The notes under the pieces were generated by a model that worked only from the letters and a program-made list of their open reading frames with translations, searched no databases and was not told the origin of the DNA. A program made the position numbers and the translations under genes. Positions 34,321 through 44,365 of a stretch of DNA of 57,803 nucleotides are shown here, piece after piece. Positions within the stretch are counted from its first letter, which is position 1, and every line of letters starts with the position of its first letter. The stretch is from an uncultured Microscilla sp. (GTDB lineage: Bacteria; Bacteroidota; Bacteroidia; Cytophagales; Microscillaceae), in contig NZ_CANLRP010000036.1 of assembly GCF_947493425.1 (NCBI RefSeq), positions 1-57,803 on the forward strand. The letters are read 5' to 3'.

Positions 34321-34806
34321 ATGGCATTGAATAATGAAGAATTTGATAAGGTAAAAAGTATTTTTGTTGCTTATCTGGAAAATAAGTCTTTGCGAAAAAC
34401 CCCCGAACGTTTTGCTATACTTGAAGAAATTTATACAAGAGGTGGGCATTTTGACGTAGAGTCGCTTTATATAAGCATGAAAAACAAAAATTACCGGGTA
34501 AGCCGGGCTACAGTGTACAATACGCTGGATATTTTGGTAGACTGTGACCTGGTGATTAAGCACCAATTTGGTAAAAACCTGGCACAATACGAAAAAGCCT
34601 ATGGGTACAAACAGCACGATCATTTGATTTGTACCGACTGCCATACTGTAGTAGAGTTTTGTGACCCTCGCATTCAGAATATTCAGAACATGGTAGGCGA
34701 CCTTCTGAAGTTTGATATTATGCATCATTCGTTGGTGTTTTATGGCAAATGCAATAAACCCGACTGTAAAAATAAAGAAGAGTTAGAAATTAAAAAGGCG
34801 GGGTAA
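34321..34806 (+). CDS. Fur/PerR-family metal-dependent repressor
   Basis: A 161-residue Fur-superfamily regulator. The N-terminal winged helix has the conserved [12 protein letters not shown] and [14 protein letters not shown]. The C-terminal dimerisation/metal domain carries [17 protein letters not shown] and a second pair CNKPDC, forming a structural Cys4 zinc site. The histidine-rich segment fits a Fur or PerR regulatory site; Fur, PerR and Zur cannot be separated by eye. Start chosen from the strong promoter 68 bases upstream; the longer frame to 34141 would begin before the promoter. Confidence 0.92.
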   Translation: MALNNEEFDKVKSIFVAYLENKSLRKTPERFAILEEIYTRGGHFDVESLYISMKNKNYRVSRATVYNTLDILVDCDLVIKHQFGKNLAQYEKAYGYKQHDHLICTDCHTVVEFCDPRIQNIQNMVGDLLKFDIMHHSLVFYGKCNKPDCKNKEELEIKKAG

Positions 34807-34810
34807 GTAA

Positions 34811-34913
34811 GTACCAAGACAAAATTAAATATACCTAATATGCAAGTATAACTATCATATTGTGAGAGAGTTATCTTTACTTGTAGCTTATAGCTAATTG
34901 CTTGCTGCTACTT
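34811..34913 (+). repeat. Dispersed ~103-bp hairpin repeat, copy 1
   Basis: Begins GTACCAAGACAAAATTAAAT and ends GCTTGCTGCTACTT. It contains ATAACT...AGTTAT inside CAAGT...ACTTG, which would fold as a hairpin. Other copies: 35034, 48739 and 49054. Confidence 0.85.
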
Positions 34914-35033
34914 AAAACTACAAAAATAACCTACTCCACCGAACGTTGTCTCTGATCGTTGTGCTTCTCCAAAAAACTAGTTCAGCAAACAGGTACTGCC
35001 TTCTTTTGGATTACTTTATTTTTTCCATTTTAT

Positions 35034-35136
35034 GTACCAAGACAAAATTAAATATACCTAATATGCAAGTGTAACTATCATATTATGAGAGAGTTATCTT
35101 TACTTGTGGCTTATAGCTAATTGCTTGCTGCTACTT
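35034..35136 (+). repeat. Dispersed ~103-bp hairpin repeat, copy 2
   Basis: Nearly identical to copy 1. The stem pair changes A:T to G:U (CAAGTGTAACT), which keeps the hairpin. Confidence 0.85.
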
Positions 35137-35174
35137 GCTAAGTGCTTACTGTCTTTGGATTAAACATTTTTACC

Positions 35175-35528
35175 ATGAATTTTAGCCATTCGATTGAAAA
35201 CAATATACTGATCCTGAATTTTGAGGGTGACCTGATTGAAATTCCTCGCGATACCAAGTTGATAGAGGTAATAGAAGATGCCCTCGAGCAGGATATTAAA
35301 CTATGTGCCATCGAAATTTCAAAGTTGCGTTACATGAACAGCACCGGAATCAATACGCTGATACTGGTACTTACCAAGTTTCGTAACCGAGGCGGCGAGG
35401 TAGTACTGATTAACCCCTCTGAGCAAATCAAAAAGCTTTTGATTATCACTAAGTTATCGGCCATATTTACGATTACCAAAACCAAAGAAGAGGCCATAAG
35501 ACTGCTCGAAGAGGAAGCCTCTGCCTGA
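35175..35528 (+). CDS. STAS-domain anti-sigma-factor antagonist-like protein
   Basis: From the ATG at 35175 (MNFSHSIENN) this is a 117-residue single STAS domain, the SpoIIAA/RsbV fold. The region LRYMNSTGINTLI holds the serine that anti-sigma kinases phosphorylate and SpoIIE-type phosphatases dephosphorylate. Two SpoIIE phosphatases are encoded at 8.4 and 49.4 kb. No anti-sigma kinase or sigma factor is adjacent, and purA follows after a 96-base gap, so the partners are unknown. Confidence 0.88.
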   Translation: MNFSHSIENNILILNFEGDLIEIPRDTKLIEVIEDALEQDIKLCAIEISKLRYMNSTGINTLILVLTKFRNRGGEVVLINPSEQIKKLLIITKLSAIFTITKTKEEAIRLLEEEASA

Positions 35529-35558
35529 CAACATACACACGTGGTATGTACAACTATT

Positions 35559-35578
35559 GCACGAGGTAAGCCTCGTGT
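35559..35578. terminator. Hairpin after STAS gene
   Basis: CACGAGG and CCTCGTG close a 4-base loop. No T-run follows, so termination may be weak. Confidence 0.4.
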
Positions 35579-35582
35579 ATAA

Positions 35583-36911
<1,329 letters not shown>

Positions 36912-36917
36912 TGAGGC

Positions 36918-37337
36918 ATGCAAAATTATTCAATGATATCAACATTACTCAGGAGCTACGGCTTCTGGGTAATTTTTTTGTATTTGGGTCTCGTTGCCTG
37001 TTCGTCGAAGCCCCAAAAGCAAGCGCGTGTGTCAAAATCAGCGGCTCTTGCTCAAATGGCCAAAGAGTTTAAAGGCAACCACCGCCTTGCCTACATTCAA
37101 CAACAAGTAGATGAAGCTTTTAAGGCGTACGATGTTGCGATCAACGAAAGCAATTACCAGCGATGTGCCAATGCTTTAATTGCTTTGCGCAAAGCCAGCA
37201 AAAATGGGGTTACTGAAATGGATATACTTGCCCATGTCAAGGCCATCAATGTGAGGGCTTATGGGGTGTCGTTTTTCAAACAGCTGGCTGCTTCAGCACG
37301 CTACTTAGAGAAAAAACCGCTTGATTTGCCTGTGTAG
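36918..37337 (+). CDS. Small lipoprotein, unknown function
   Basis: A 139-residue protein with a lipoprotein signal (hydrophobic residues 12-27, lipobox LVAC with Cys28). The mature part is helical with a pattern like a short TPR pair (AYIQQQVDEAFKAYDVAI, CANALIALRKAS). Unrecognised. It lies between purA and a LytS-type kinase and could be transcribed with either. A second ATG at 36933 is an alternative start. Confidence 0.65.
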   Translation: MQNYSMISTLLRSYGFWVIFLYLGLVACSSKPQKQARVSKSAALAQMAKEFKGNHRLAYIQQQVDEAFKAYDVAINESNYQRCANALIALRKASKNGVTEMDILAHVKAINVRAYGVSFFKQLAASARYLEKKPLDLPV

Positions 37338-37377
37338 TCTAGTAAATAAGGACCATTGACCAAAGAATGTTAAAAAC

Positions 37378-39111
37378 ATGAACTACCGCTTTTCTTACCT
37401 CTCGCTGGGTATGTTTGTAGCAGGTGTTGTCATTATTACGCTATTGTCAACGCTTAACCAAGCACCAGCTACCTACAAAGCTACTGAGGTGCGGTTTTGT
37501 TATGGAGATTCGCTTGAGTGGAAAAATCCCACCTACTCTACTGCACACTGGCAACGTAACTTTTATGACTCTAGCGGGGTATTTTGGATCAGGTTGGTGG
37601 TAAATATTGCCCAAAAACCCCAACGTTTCGAGCCACAGGGCATCACTGTAGATTTTACGGGAGTGTATGAGGTATATTGGGATGGGCAACTGTTGGGGCG
37701 TAACTACAACCCACGCAAGACAACACGAACAGTGCAATATGCCCCTTTACACGGTTTGTTTCTTATTCCCGATTCGTTGGGCAAAGCAGGCAGGCATGAA
37801 GTGGCTTTGCGGGTCAGATATTTTAAAAATTATGGCAAAAGCCCTCACTTGTTAGAGAGCGACTATACCGACTTGAACGTGGGCAACTACCTGGCTTTGG
37901 CACAAGACAACCTCATCAGTACGGCGTATGTTCATATTATAGCGGGGGTTTTTCTGGTCATTGGCTTATATTATTTTTTTATATTTATAGTAAGCAATCG
38001 GCATCTTCGTTTTTTGTTATTTGCCATTATCTGTATGTCGTTTTTTGCCTTACTTATCGTAGAGCATTTGCGTTTTTATTACTATTATCACTTTACCTTT
38101 CATTACACCCGCCTGGTTATCATTGCCTTACTTACCCTGAGTATATCAGTATTGTTGCCCTTGTTTTTTATGCATCGGTTTCCGTTTAAGTACAAGCTGC
38201 GGGTGATTGGAGCAATGCTGGCAATGATCTTACCTATCTGGATTTTTGCCCAGGGCATAGACCCCAAGACAAGTTATACTATGTTGGTGTCGTTTGGGGT
38301 GTCGTTGTTTTTGGTGTTGCGTGCCATGCAGCAACGCATCGAGGGCAGCGCCGAGGCGTTGTTGGGTATTGTGGTATTTTTCATTGCGTTTGTATGGTTA
38401 GATAATTATGATCTGAAGTTATTTTTGGGGTTTGGTTTCCTCATTATTTTTATGCTTTTGTCATTGTCTATTCAAATGCGCAAACAGCGTCAAGAGTATG
38501 AAGCATCGTTGGTGCATTCGAGCCGGCTAGAGCTGGAGATTCTAAAAAAAAATATCCAGCCTCATTTTCTGATGAACTCGCTGACGTCTATCATTGCCTG
38601 GATCGATGACGACCCGGCAGTAGGTACACGTTTTATTGCAGCACTTGCCGAAGAGTTAGAGATTTTGATTGATGTATCGAGCAAAAAACTCATTCCACTA
38701 CAGCGGGAAGTAGAACTTTGTGAATCTTACCTTGAGGTAATGAGTTTGCGCAAAGAGGTAAATTATACCTTATATACAGTAGGGGTCAAGCCCGATGATT
38801 TGATCCCTCCAGCATTGATCCATACGGCTATAGAAAACGGCATTACCCACAACCACGATAAAGATGGTAAAATGGCGTTTTATTTGAGCTTTGCACAAAA
38901 CCGCTACCAAAGGCATTACACGCTGATGTCGGTAGGGGTACACCGAAAAACTGTGGCTAAAAAAACCGGGGGTACCGGACTAAAGTATATGGAGGCTCGT
39001 TTGCAGGAAAGTTTTCCAAACCGTTGGCAACTGTTGTCGAAACCGATTGAAGGAGGGTGGCAAACCGAGTTTTTTATTTATAATCGGGAGACAGGGGTGG
39101 GCAGTCGGTAG
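37378..39111 (+). CDS. LytS-type sensor histidine kinase with 7TM-like sensor
   Basis: A 577-residue kinase. One N-terminal membrane segment, an extracytoplasmic beta-rich domain (about 30-175; VDFTGVYEVYWDGQLLG), then six to seven membrane helices (180-370) recall 7TMR-DISM receptors. The cytoplasmic part keeps the His_kinase motif IQPHFLMNSLTSIIAW, the N-box IHTAIENGITHNHDKDG and a G-box GGTGLKYMEARL. It likely phosphorylates the LytTR response regulator encoded 172 bases downstream on the same strand. Confidence 0.9.
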   Translation: MNYRFSYLSLGMFVAGVVIITLLSTLNQAPATYKATEVRFCYGDSLEWKNPTYSTAHWQRNFYDSSGVFWIRLVVNIAQKPQRFEPQGITVDFTGVYEVYWDGQLLGRNYNPRKTTRTVQYAPLHGLFLIPDSLGKAGRHEVALRVRYFKNYGKSPHLLESDYTDLNVGNYLALAQDNLISTAYVHIIAGVFLVIGLYYFFIFIVSNRHLRFLLFAIICMSFFALLIVEHLRFYYYYHFTFHYTRLVIIALLTLSISVLLPLFFMHRFPFKYKLRVIGAMLAMILPIWIFAQGIDPKTSYTMLVSFGVSLFLVLRAMQQRIEGSAEALLGIVVFFIAFVWLDNYDLKLFLGFGFLIIFMLLSLSIQMRKQRQEYEASLVHSSRLELEILKKNIQPHFLMNSLTSIIAWIDDDPAVGTRFIAALAEELEILIDVSSKKLIPLQREVELCESYLEVMSLRKEVNYTLYTVGVKPDDLIPPALIHTAIENGITHNHDKDGKMAFYLSFAQNRYQRHYTLMSVGVHRKTVAKKTGGTGLKYMEARLQESFPNRWQLLSKPIEGGWQTEFFIYNRETGVGSR

Positions 39112-39125
39112 CTTTAATAGCCTCA

Positions 39126-39251
39126 AGTAACAAACGACAAGTCGCAAGTTCTTCCTAACTATCAAAGTTGCAGGCAGTTGAAAATAAACAACCTTACAAC
39201 CTTGACAACTACCCGCAGAACAGGTAGAAAGCTTGTGACTTGTTGCTTAAA
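39126..39251. repeat. Imperfect inverted repeat between kinase and regulator genes
   Basis: AACAAACGACAAGTCGCAAG at the left pairs loosely with GCTTGTGACTTGTTGC at the right. A central unit AACTATCAAAGTTGCAGG resembles the element at 28897. It could reduce read-through between the two genes. Confidence 0.4.
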
Positions 39252-39283
39252 GCTTGCCCCTGTGAAGTACTACCAAATAATAT

Positions 39284-39982
39284 ATGAAAATACTCATTGT
39301 AGAAGACGAGGCTAAAATAGCCCAATACATAGAAAAGGTTACAACAGCCATATTGGGCGATAAAGTAACCGCCACTAAGATTATTCCAGACTTGGTCAGT
39401 GCTTTATACTACCTCGACACCCACACTATAGACTTGCTCTTGCTAGATTTGAACCTGAACGGGGAAGATGGTTTTGGTATTTTACAGGAGTTGGTAGCCA
39501 CCTCTTTTCATACCATTATTATATCTGCCAATAAGCACCGGGCTATTGAAGCATTTGAACACGGCGTGCTTGATTTTATCCCCAAACCGTTTACCAAAGA
39601 AAGGCTCCAAAAGGCTTTTGAACGTTGGAACTTATCAGAAAAACGAGCGCCTCATCCCACCAAAAAGCTGGCGATCCGGTCAAAGGGGAAAATCAAACTG
39701 GTAGACATAAACGAGGTATTGTACATAAAAGCCGCCAACGTGTATGCTACGTTGCATTTGAAAAACGGTGAACAAGAGTTACACGACAAATCATTAGACA
39801 AGTTGCAAATGATACTACCACCAGAGTTTATTCGTATTCATAAATCGTATATGGTAGACATTCATCAAATAAAAAATATTCTCATTCATCAAGGCAGCAA
39901 ATATGAAGCTGTGCTTGGCAACGAAGTCATTATTCCGATTGGGCGTACCTATTATAAACAGTTGAAAGAACAATGGAATTGA
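39284..39982 (+). CDS. LytTR-family response regulator
   Basis: A 232-residue regulator. The receiver domain (1-118) shows EDEAKIA, the phospho-acceptor Asp in LLLLDLNLNGEDG (near 55), a Ser in place of Thr at IIISANK and the Lys in FIPKPFTKE. The C-terminal LytTR DNA-binding domain (130-230) includes IDINEVLYIKA-type residues and FIRIHKSYMVDI. It pairs with the upstream LytS-type kinase; target genes are unknown. Confidence 0.93.
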   Translation: MKILIVEDEAKIAQYIEKVTTAILGDKVTATKIIPDLVSALYYLDTHTIDLLLLDLNLNGEDGFGILQELVATSFHTIIISANKHRAIEAFEHGVLDFIPKPFTKERLQKAFERWNLSEKRAPHPTKKLAIRSKGKIKLVDINEVLYIKAANVYATLHLKNGEQELHDKSLDKLQMILPPEFIRIHKSYMVDIHQIKNILIHQGSKYEAVLGNEVIIPIGRTYYKQLKEQWN

Positions 39983-40093
39983 TCGGTGACACAAGACGAT
40001 GGCAAGGTATCTGGTTCTGAAGTTTTGACTGATGGATAGATACCCACATAAAAAACTACGGACTGCCCACTCAAGAAAACTCCCAAAAGTTTT

Positions 40094-40101
40094 TAATTTT
40101 G
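40094..40101 (+). promoter_or_regulatory. -7 promoter element, ddl
   Basis: TAATTTTG fits TAnnTTTG, 41 bases before the ddl ATG. No clear -33 box. Confidence 0.4.
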
Positions 40102-40141
40102 CTGGATTGAATTAGCAACCTGATTTTTTAGATATAGAGAA

Positions 40142-41326
40142 ATGAAAGCAAACATTGGTGTTTTTTTTGGCGGACGCTCGGTAGAGCACGAAATATCGGT
40201 TATTTCTGCTTTGCAGGCAATTCAGGCTATAGACCATAGCCGTTATGACGTAACGCCTATATATATAAGCAAAGCGGGGCAATGGTATACTGGAGAGCAA
40301 TTGTTGGATGTGGAGAATTACCGCAAACTGGATGAGTTGCTAAACAATAGCACCAAAATTATGATGTCTCCCAACTTTGAAGATTACTCTTTTGTAGAAA
40401 GTGGAGCCAAGGGTTTGTTCAAAAAGCCATTGAAGGGTAAAATAGACATTGCTTTTCCAGTATTGCACGGGTCGTTTGGCGAAGATGGTGCTATGCAAGG
40501 TTTGTTTGAACTGATGGGTATTCCTTACATTGGTTGCGATGTGTTGTCTTCGGCTGTGGGCATGGACAAAATTATGATGAAAATGGTGCTTAAAGAATCG
40601 GGCTTGCCTGTAGTAAAATATGTTTGGTTTTATAGCAAAAACTGGCAACAAGATACTGCCAGTCATATAGACAAGGTAGAGCAAACCCTGGGTTACCCGG
40701 TAATAGTAAAACCTGCCAACCTGGGCTCTAGTGTGGGGATAAAAAAAGCCGCCAACCGCGAAGAGCTGGAAGAAGCCATTGACTATGCGGCGGGTTTTTC
40801 GCATAAGTTACTGGTAGAACAAACTATAGTAGATCTTAAGGAGATTAACTGTTCGGTATTGGGCAATTATGAAAATGCGCAGGCGTCTACCTGCGAAGAG
40901 CCCCTCATGAGTGGCGAGATATTGAGCTACCAGGACAAGTATGTCACCAAAGGCGGCAACAAAGGAATGAGCGGCACCAAACGCAAATTGCCTGCCGAAA
41001 TACCTACCGAAATGTCAGACAAGATACAACAATTGGCAGTAGATACTTTTCAGGTTTTGGGCTGTGCTGGGGTATCACGCATCGACTTTTTGCTAGACCA
41101 AGCCACCAACGAGGTGTATGTAAACGAGATCAATACCATTCCAGGGTCGTTGTCTTTTTATTTGTGGGAAGCCACCGATAAAAACTTCGGACAATTGGTG
41201 AATGACTTGATTGATACGGCCTTTAAAAACTACCGCGAAAAGAACAACTTAACGTTTAGCTACGAAGAAACCAACATATTTAGCATGAGCGGCAAAGGTG
41301 GGGGCATGAAGTTGTCGAAGAGCTAA
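40142..41326 (+). CDS. ddl: D-alanine--D-alanine ligase
   Basis: A 394-residue ATP-grasp enzyme that makes D-Ala-D-Ala for peptidoglycan. Seen: N-terminal FFGGRSVEHEISVISA, substrate region HGSFGEDGAMQG, GCDVLSSAVGMDK, ATP-grasp lid YPVIVKPANLGSSVGI, GVSRIDFLLD and the C-terminal NEINTIPGSLSFYLWE. A C-terminal tail of about 30 residues (to KGGGMKLSKS) makes it slightly longer than many Ddl proteins. Transcribed alone, with a terminator hairpin after it. Confidence 0.96.
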   Translation: MKANIGVFFGGRSVEHEISVISALQAIQAIDHSRYDVTPIYISKAGQWYTGEQLLDVENYRKLDELLNNSTKIMMSPNFEDYSFVESGAKGLFKKPLKGKIDIAFPVLHGSFGEDGAMQGLFELMGIPYIGCDVLSSAVGMDKIMMKMVLKESGLPVVKYVWFYSKNWQQDTASHIDKVEQTLGYPVIVKPANLGSSVGIKKAANREELEEAIDYAAGFSHKLLVEQTIVDLKEINCSVLGNYENAQASTCEEPLMSGEILSYQDKYVTKGGNKGMSGTKRKLPAEIPTEMSDKIQQLAVDTFQVLGCAGVSRIDFLLDQATNEVYVNEINTIPGSLSFYLWEATDKNFGQLVNDLIDTAFKNYREKNNLTFSYEETNIFSMSGKGGGMKLSKS

Positions 41327-41350
41327 ACCAACGTCATTGTGTTGGTTTTA

Positions 41351-41391
41351 CAAGGATGGTTTTTAGGCTTAAAGCCATCCTTGTGCCTACC
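41351..41391. terminator. Hairpin after ddl
   Basis: ACAAGGATGGTTTTTA pairs with TAAAGCCATCCTTGT around GGCT. It is a strong stem with only short T tracts. Confidence 0.6.
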
Positions 41392-41479
41392 TATTCCTTT
41401 ACCTCATTTCTCCATTTTAGCTTGCCTTTGCCCGTATAGATGAAAAGTGTCAAAGCCTGTATGCAAGACAAAATTCAAT

Positions 41480-41487
41480 TATATTTG
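41480..41487 (+). promoter_or_regulatory. -7 promoter element, T9SS cargo gene
   Basis: TATATTTG fits TAnnTTTG and lies 22 bases before the ATG at 41510, supporting that start over the upstream ATG at 41447. Confidence 0.45.
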
Positions 41488-41509
41488 GCAGTTGAAAAAA
41501 CGACCACCA

Positions 41510-43429
41510 ATGAAAAAAAACACCCAAAATATACAAATACATCGCCTGTGGATAGTATTGTTACTAAGTATGAGCTGTATTGCCAATGGCTGGAGCCAGC
41601 TTACGGTAAAGCCCCATTATGCCTCAAGAGCAAGCAAAACCCAATTATCCAGGGCAAACCTGCGCACTACCCAAACCACCACCTTAACTTTGCCCTTTCT
41701 GGATGATTTTACCAGTAGCAAAAAAACCGATACGGTATGGCAGAAAAATGTGGGAGTATTCATTAATAACACCCTGGGAATTAAACCTCCTACTATAGGA
41801 GTGGCAAGTTTTGACGGGGTAGACGGTAGCGGCATTCCTTACGACATTAGCAGCAGTACCAGTCAGGGTGGAGCCGATACGTTGGTGTCGTGCCCTATAG
41901 ATTTATCAATACAAACCCCCACTGACAATATTTACCTGAGTTTTTATTGGCAGGCTCAAGGCTTGGGCGAGTTTCCTGACAATGAAGATTCGCTACAACT
42001 ACAATTAAAGGACGTAAACGGCGATTGGGTAAGTATTTGGTCGCAAATGGGGGGCGATAATCTCACCAACCTACCTACTGATTATACCAAGCAGTTTAAA
42101 CAAGAAATTTTCGCGATAAGCGACCCCAAATATTTTCATAATAATTTCCAGTTCAGGTTTATAGCCTTTGCCCGTACGTCGGGCAGCTATGATACCTGGA
42201 ACCTTGACTATGTGTTTTTGGACAAAAACCGACACATTAACGACTTTGGGCAAAGCGATATTGTAATCAGTGAAATACCAAATTCGTTTTTAAAACGCTA
42301 TAGTGCGATGCCGTTTAGCCAATACCTGGCAAATGCAGCGGATGAAACAGCCGCTACTATCAGCACTAAAGCCACCAACCTCAATGGTTCGGGGTTTACC
42401 CTGCACAACTACGACTGTGTTTTAGAAGATACCCAATCCAATACTTTTATCAGTACTTTGGTAAGCGTAGTACCTGCTCCATTGCTCAATGCAGGAGCTT
42501 CGCAACAAATGGAGGCTAGTATTAGCCCTACGTTGCTCGATCCTTTTAAAAATAATGCTGCCGGGGTAAAACTTAAATATACCTTTAGATCTTACCTGGA
42601 GGCGAGCAATCGCAACGACATTGACCAAAATGATACAATTTCGCGGGTAACGGTTTTAACAGACTATTATGCGTATGATGACGGCTCGGCGGAGTTTTTG
42701 GCGGGAGTAAACCAAAACCGGGGGCAAGTAGCTTACCGTTATGTGGTAAATGAGCCAGATACGCTGACCGATGTACAAATGTATGTGGCACGCTTGAACA
42801 AAGATCTTACTGGACAAACGTTCATTTTTAAGGTGTGGAGCAACAAAAATGGCGAACCTGACTCGGTTTTGTTACAAAAAATTGTAAGCGTTACTGATAT
42901 TTATGCGCCTAATATCAATGAGTTTGTAAGCGTAAAAGCAGCCCTTGAAAAAGCCTTTGATAAGTTTATACCAATTAAGGTGACTGATACGGTGTTTGTG
43001 GGCTGGCAACAAACCAACGACGATATGTTAACGGTAGGGCTGGATAAAAATACTGAATCGTCAAATCAGATTTACTCTAACCTATCAGGCGAATGGATTC
43101 AAAATACCGATACGCTGGGTAGCTTGATGGTGCGCCCGGTATTTGGTAAAGTAGAGGTGGTAGGACTTGCCCCCAAAATAGACCCCAAACAAGTAAATAT
43201 TTACCCTAACCCCAACCATGAGGGGAGGTTGCACATAGAGGGTTTGGTGCTTAAGCAAATACACGTGCTTACGCTACAAGGGCAAGTAGTGAAAACACTT
43301 TTACTCAAACAAAATGCTTCGCAAAGGTATGTAATGGATATTGACGATTTGCCCCCAGGCACTTATTTGTTGCATTGCCGTGATCGCCAAAACCGGGCAG
43401 TGGCAAAAAGGGTTGTGATTTTGAAGTAA
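41510..43429 (+). CDS. Secreted protein with type IX secretion C-terminal domain
   Basis: A 639-residue protein starting MKKNTQ with a signal peptide ending near residue 30 (ANGWSQ). The mature part is beta-rich with many Asp/Asn/Thr residues. It includes a jelly-roll-like region (YDISSSTSQGGADTLVSCPI) typical of large gliding-bacterium surface proteins. The last 80 residues form a T9SS type A sorting domain (VNIYPNPNHEGRLHIEG, LPPGTYLLHC, KRVVILK). It is exported across the outer membrane by the T9SS and released or anchored. No enzymatic domain is recognised. Confidence 0.88.
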   Translation: MKKNTQNIQIHRLWIVLLLSMSCIANGWSQLTVKPHYASRASKTQLSRANLRTTQTTTLTLPFLDDFTSSKKTDTVWQKNVGVFINNTLGIKPPTIGVASFDGVDGSGIPYDISSSTSQGGADTLVSCPIDLSIQTPTDNIYLSFYWQAQGLGEFPDNEDSLQLQLKDVNGDWVSIWSQMGGDNLTNLPTDYTKQFKQEIFAISDPKYFHNNFQFRFIAFARTSGSYDTWNLDYVFLDKNRHINDFGQSDIVISEIPNSFLKRYSAMPFSQYLANAADETAATISTKATNLNGSGFTLHNYDCVLEDTQSNTFISTLVSVVPAPLLNAGASQQMEASISPTLLDPFKNNAAGVKLKYTFRSYLEASNRNDIDQNDTISRVTVLTDYYAYDDGSAEFLAGVNQNRGQVAYRYVVNEPDTLTDVQMYVARLNKDLTGQTFIFKVWSNKNGEPDSVLLQKIVSVTDIYAPNINEFVSVKAALEKAFDKFIPIKVTDTVFVGWQQTNDDMLTVGLDKNTESSNQIYSNLSGEWIQNTDTLGSLMVRPVFGKVEVVGLAPKIDPKQVNIYPNPNHEGRLHIEGLVLKQIHVLTLQGQVVKTLLLKQNASQRYVMDIDDLPPGTYLLHCRDRQNRAVAKRVVILK

Positions 43430-43525
43430 TCCGTCTATTTTTGATTTTTAATAAGACTTAGTAAATGAGGGGTGGTTTAAAAATAAACTACTTGCTTTGG
43501 ATGGGAGATTGCCCTTGCGATAAGT

Positions 43526-43533
43526 TAGTTTTG
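43526..43533 (+). promoter_or_regulatory. Possible -7 element, rhodanese gene
   Basis: TAGTTTTG fits TAnnTTTG about 75 bases before the ATG. No suitably spaced -33 box, so confidence is low. Confidence 0.3.
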
Positions 43534-43607
43534 GTTCAAGGGTAAAGCATTCGTTTCACAAGTAAAGCGTTATTTTTTGTCCACACCTTTTAAACAGACA
43601 AAAGATT

Positions 43608-43907
43608 ATGGATGATATCAGAGTAGACGAACTGAAAGAGCGTATAGCCAAAGGCGAAAGCTTACACATTGTAGATGTACGCGAAGACTGGGAACATGAG
43701 GAAGCCAACATCGAAGGTAGTACTTTGATTCCCCTGGGTGACTTGCCTACCCGTTTGAGCGAGTTGGATAACCTGAAGGGTGAAGAGGTAATTGTACATT
43801 GCAAGTCGGGTGGACGCAGCGGACGTGCCAAGCAATATATGACAGGGCAGGGCTTTAGCAAAGTACGCAATCTATTGGGCGGAATGGACGAATTTTCGCA
43901 ATCATAA
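43608..43907 (+). CDS. Single-domain rhodanese-like sulfurtransferase
   Basis: A 99-residue rhodanese domain without signal peptide. The active-site loop CKSGGRS contains the sulfur-carrying Cys, preceded by LHIVDVREDWEHEEANIEGSTLIPLGDL, the standard first half. Single-domain cytoplasmic rhodaneses move persulfide sulfur between partners; the partner is not evident from the neighbours. A strong terminator follows. Confidence 0.93.
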   Translation: MDDIRVDELKERIAKGESLHIVDVREDWEHEEANIEGSTLIPLGDLPTRLSELDNLKGEEVIVHCKSGGRSGRAKQYMTGQGFSKVRNLLGGMDEFSQS

Positions 43908-43939
43908 ACTCCAGCGCTTGGTATAACAATCAATCATAC

Positions 43940-43984
43940 AACCCACTGAACAAGTACCCAATTATTTGTTCAGTGGGTTTTGTT
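43940..43984 (+). terminator. Rho-independent terminator after rhodanese gene
   Basis: AACCCACTGAACAA and TTGTTCAGTGGGTT pair nearly perfectly and a T-rich tract follows. Confidence 0.85.
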
Positions 43985-44365
43985 TATTTTAATAGCTGAC
44001 ATTGTTTACTTGTGATTCGTTACGTTGGCATACGCAACAGAGGGCAAACAACCAAAGCTAACCACCCACAAAAAGTCCCTCCAACGTTTGCCTAATTACT
44101 TTTTGAGCCATCAAATCACTGAAGCTTCCCTTACTACACAATTATATAAAATACTGCATTGATATACGACGCTCTAGTTCATAAGCTGTTCACAAACAAT
44201 GCTTTATAATATTAATTAATTGTTATTGTTGCCTTTCTGTATACGGTGGTTTTCTCCGTTGTTGCCTTTTTGCTGCCTTTCAAAAATTGCAATTTGCCTA
44301 CATCTCCTCCTTTATTTGTGCATCATTTTTTTTGATACAAAAATATAAAACCCGAAAACAAGGAA
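43985..44365. other. 380-bp leader region before the TonB receptor gene
   Basis: AT-rich, with no ORF or perfect TAnnTTTG element seen. TTTATTTG near 44311 is a one-mismatch candidate. Confidence 0.35.

Larger units (their letters stand above)
34807..35174. other. Intergenic region with two copies of a ~103-bp repeat
   Basis: Two direct copies (34811-34913 and 35034-35136) separated by 120 bases fill most of the gap. No gene is seen. Confidence 0.6.
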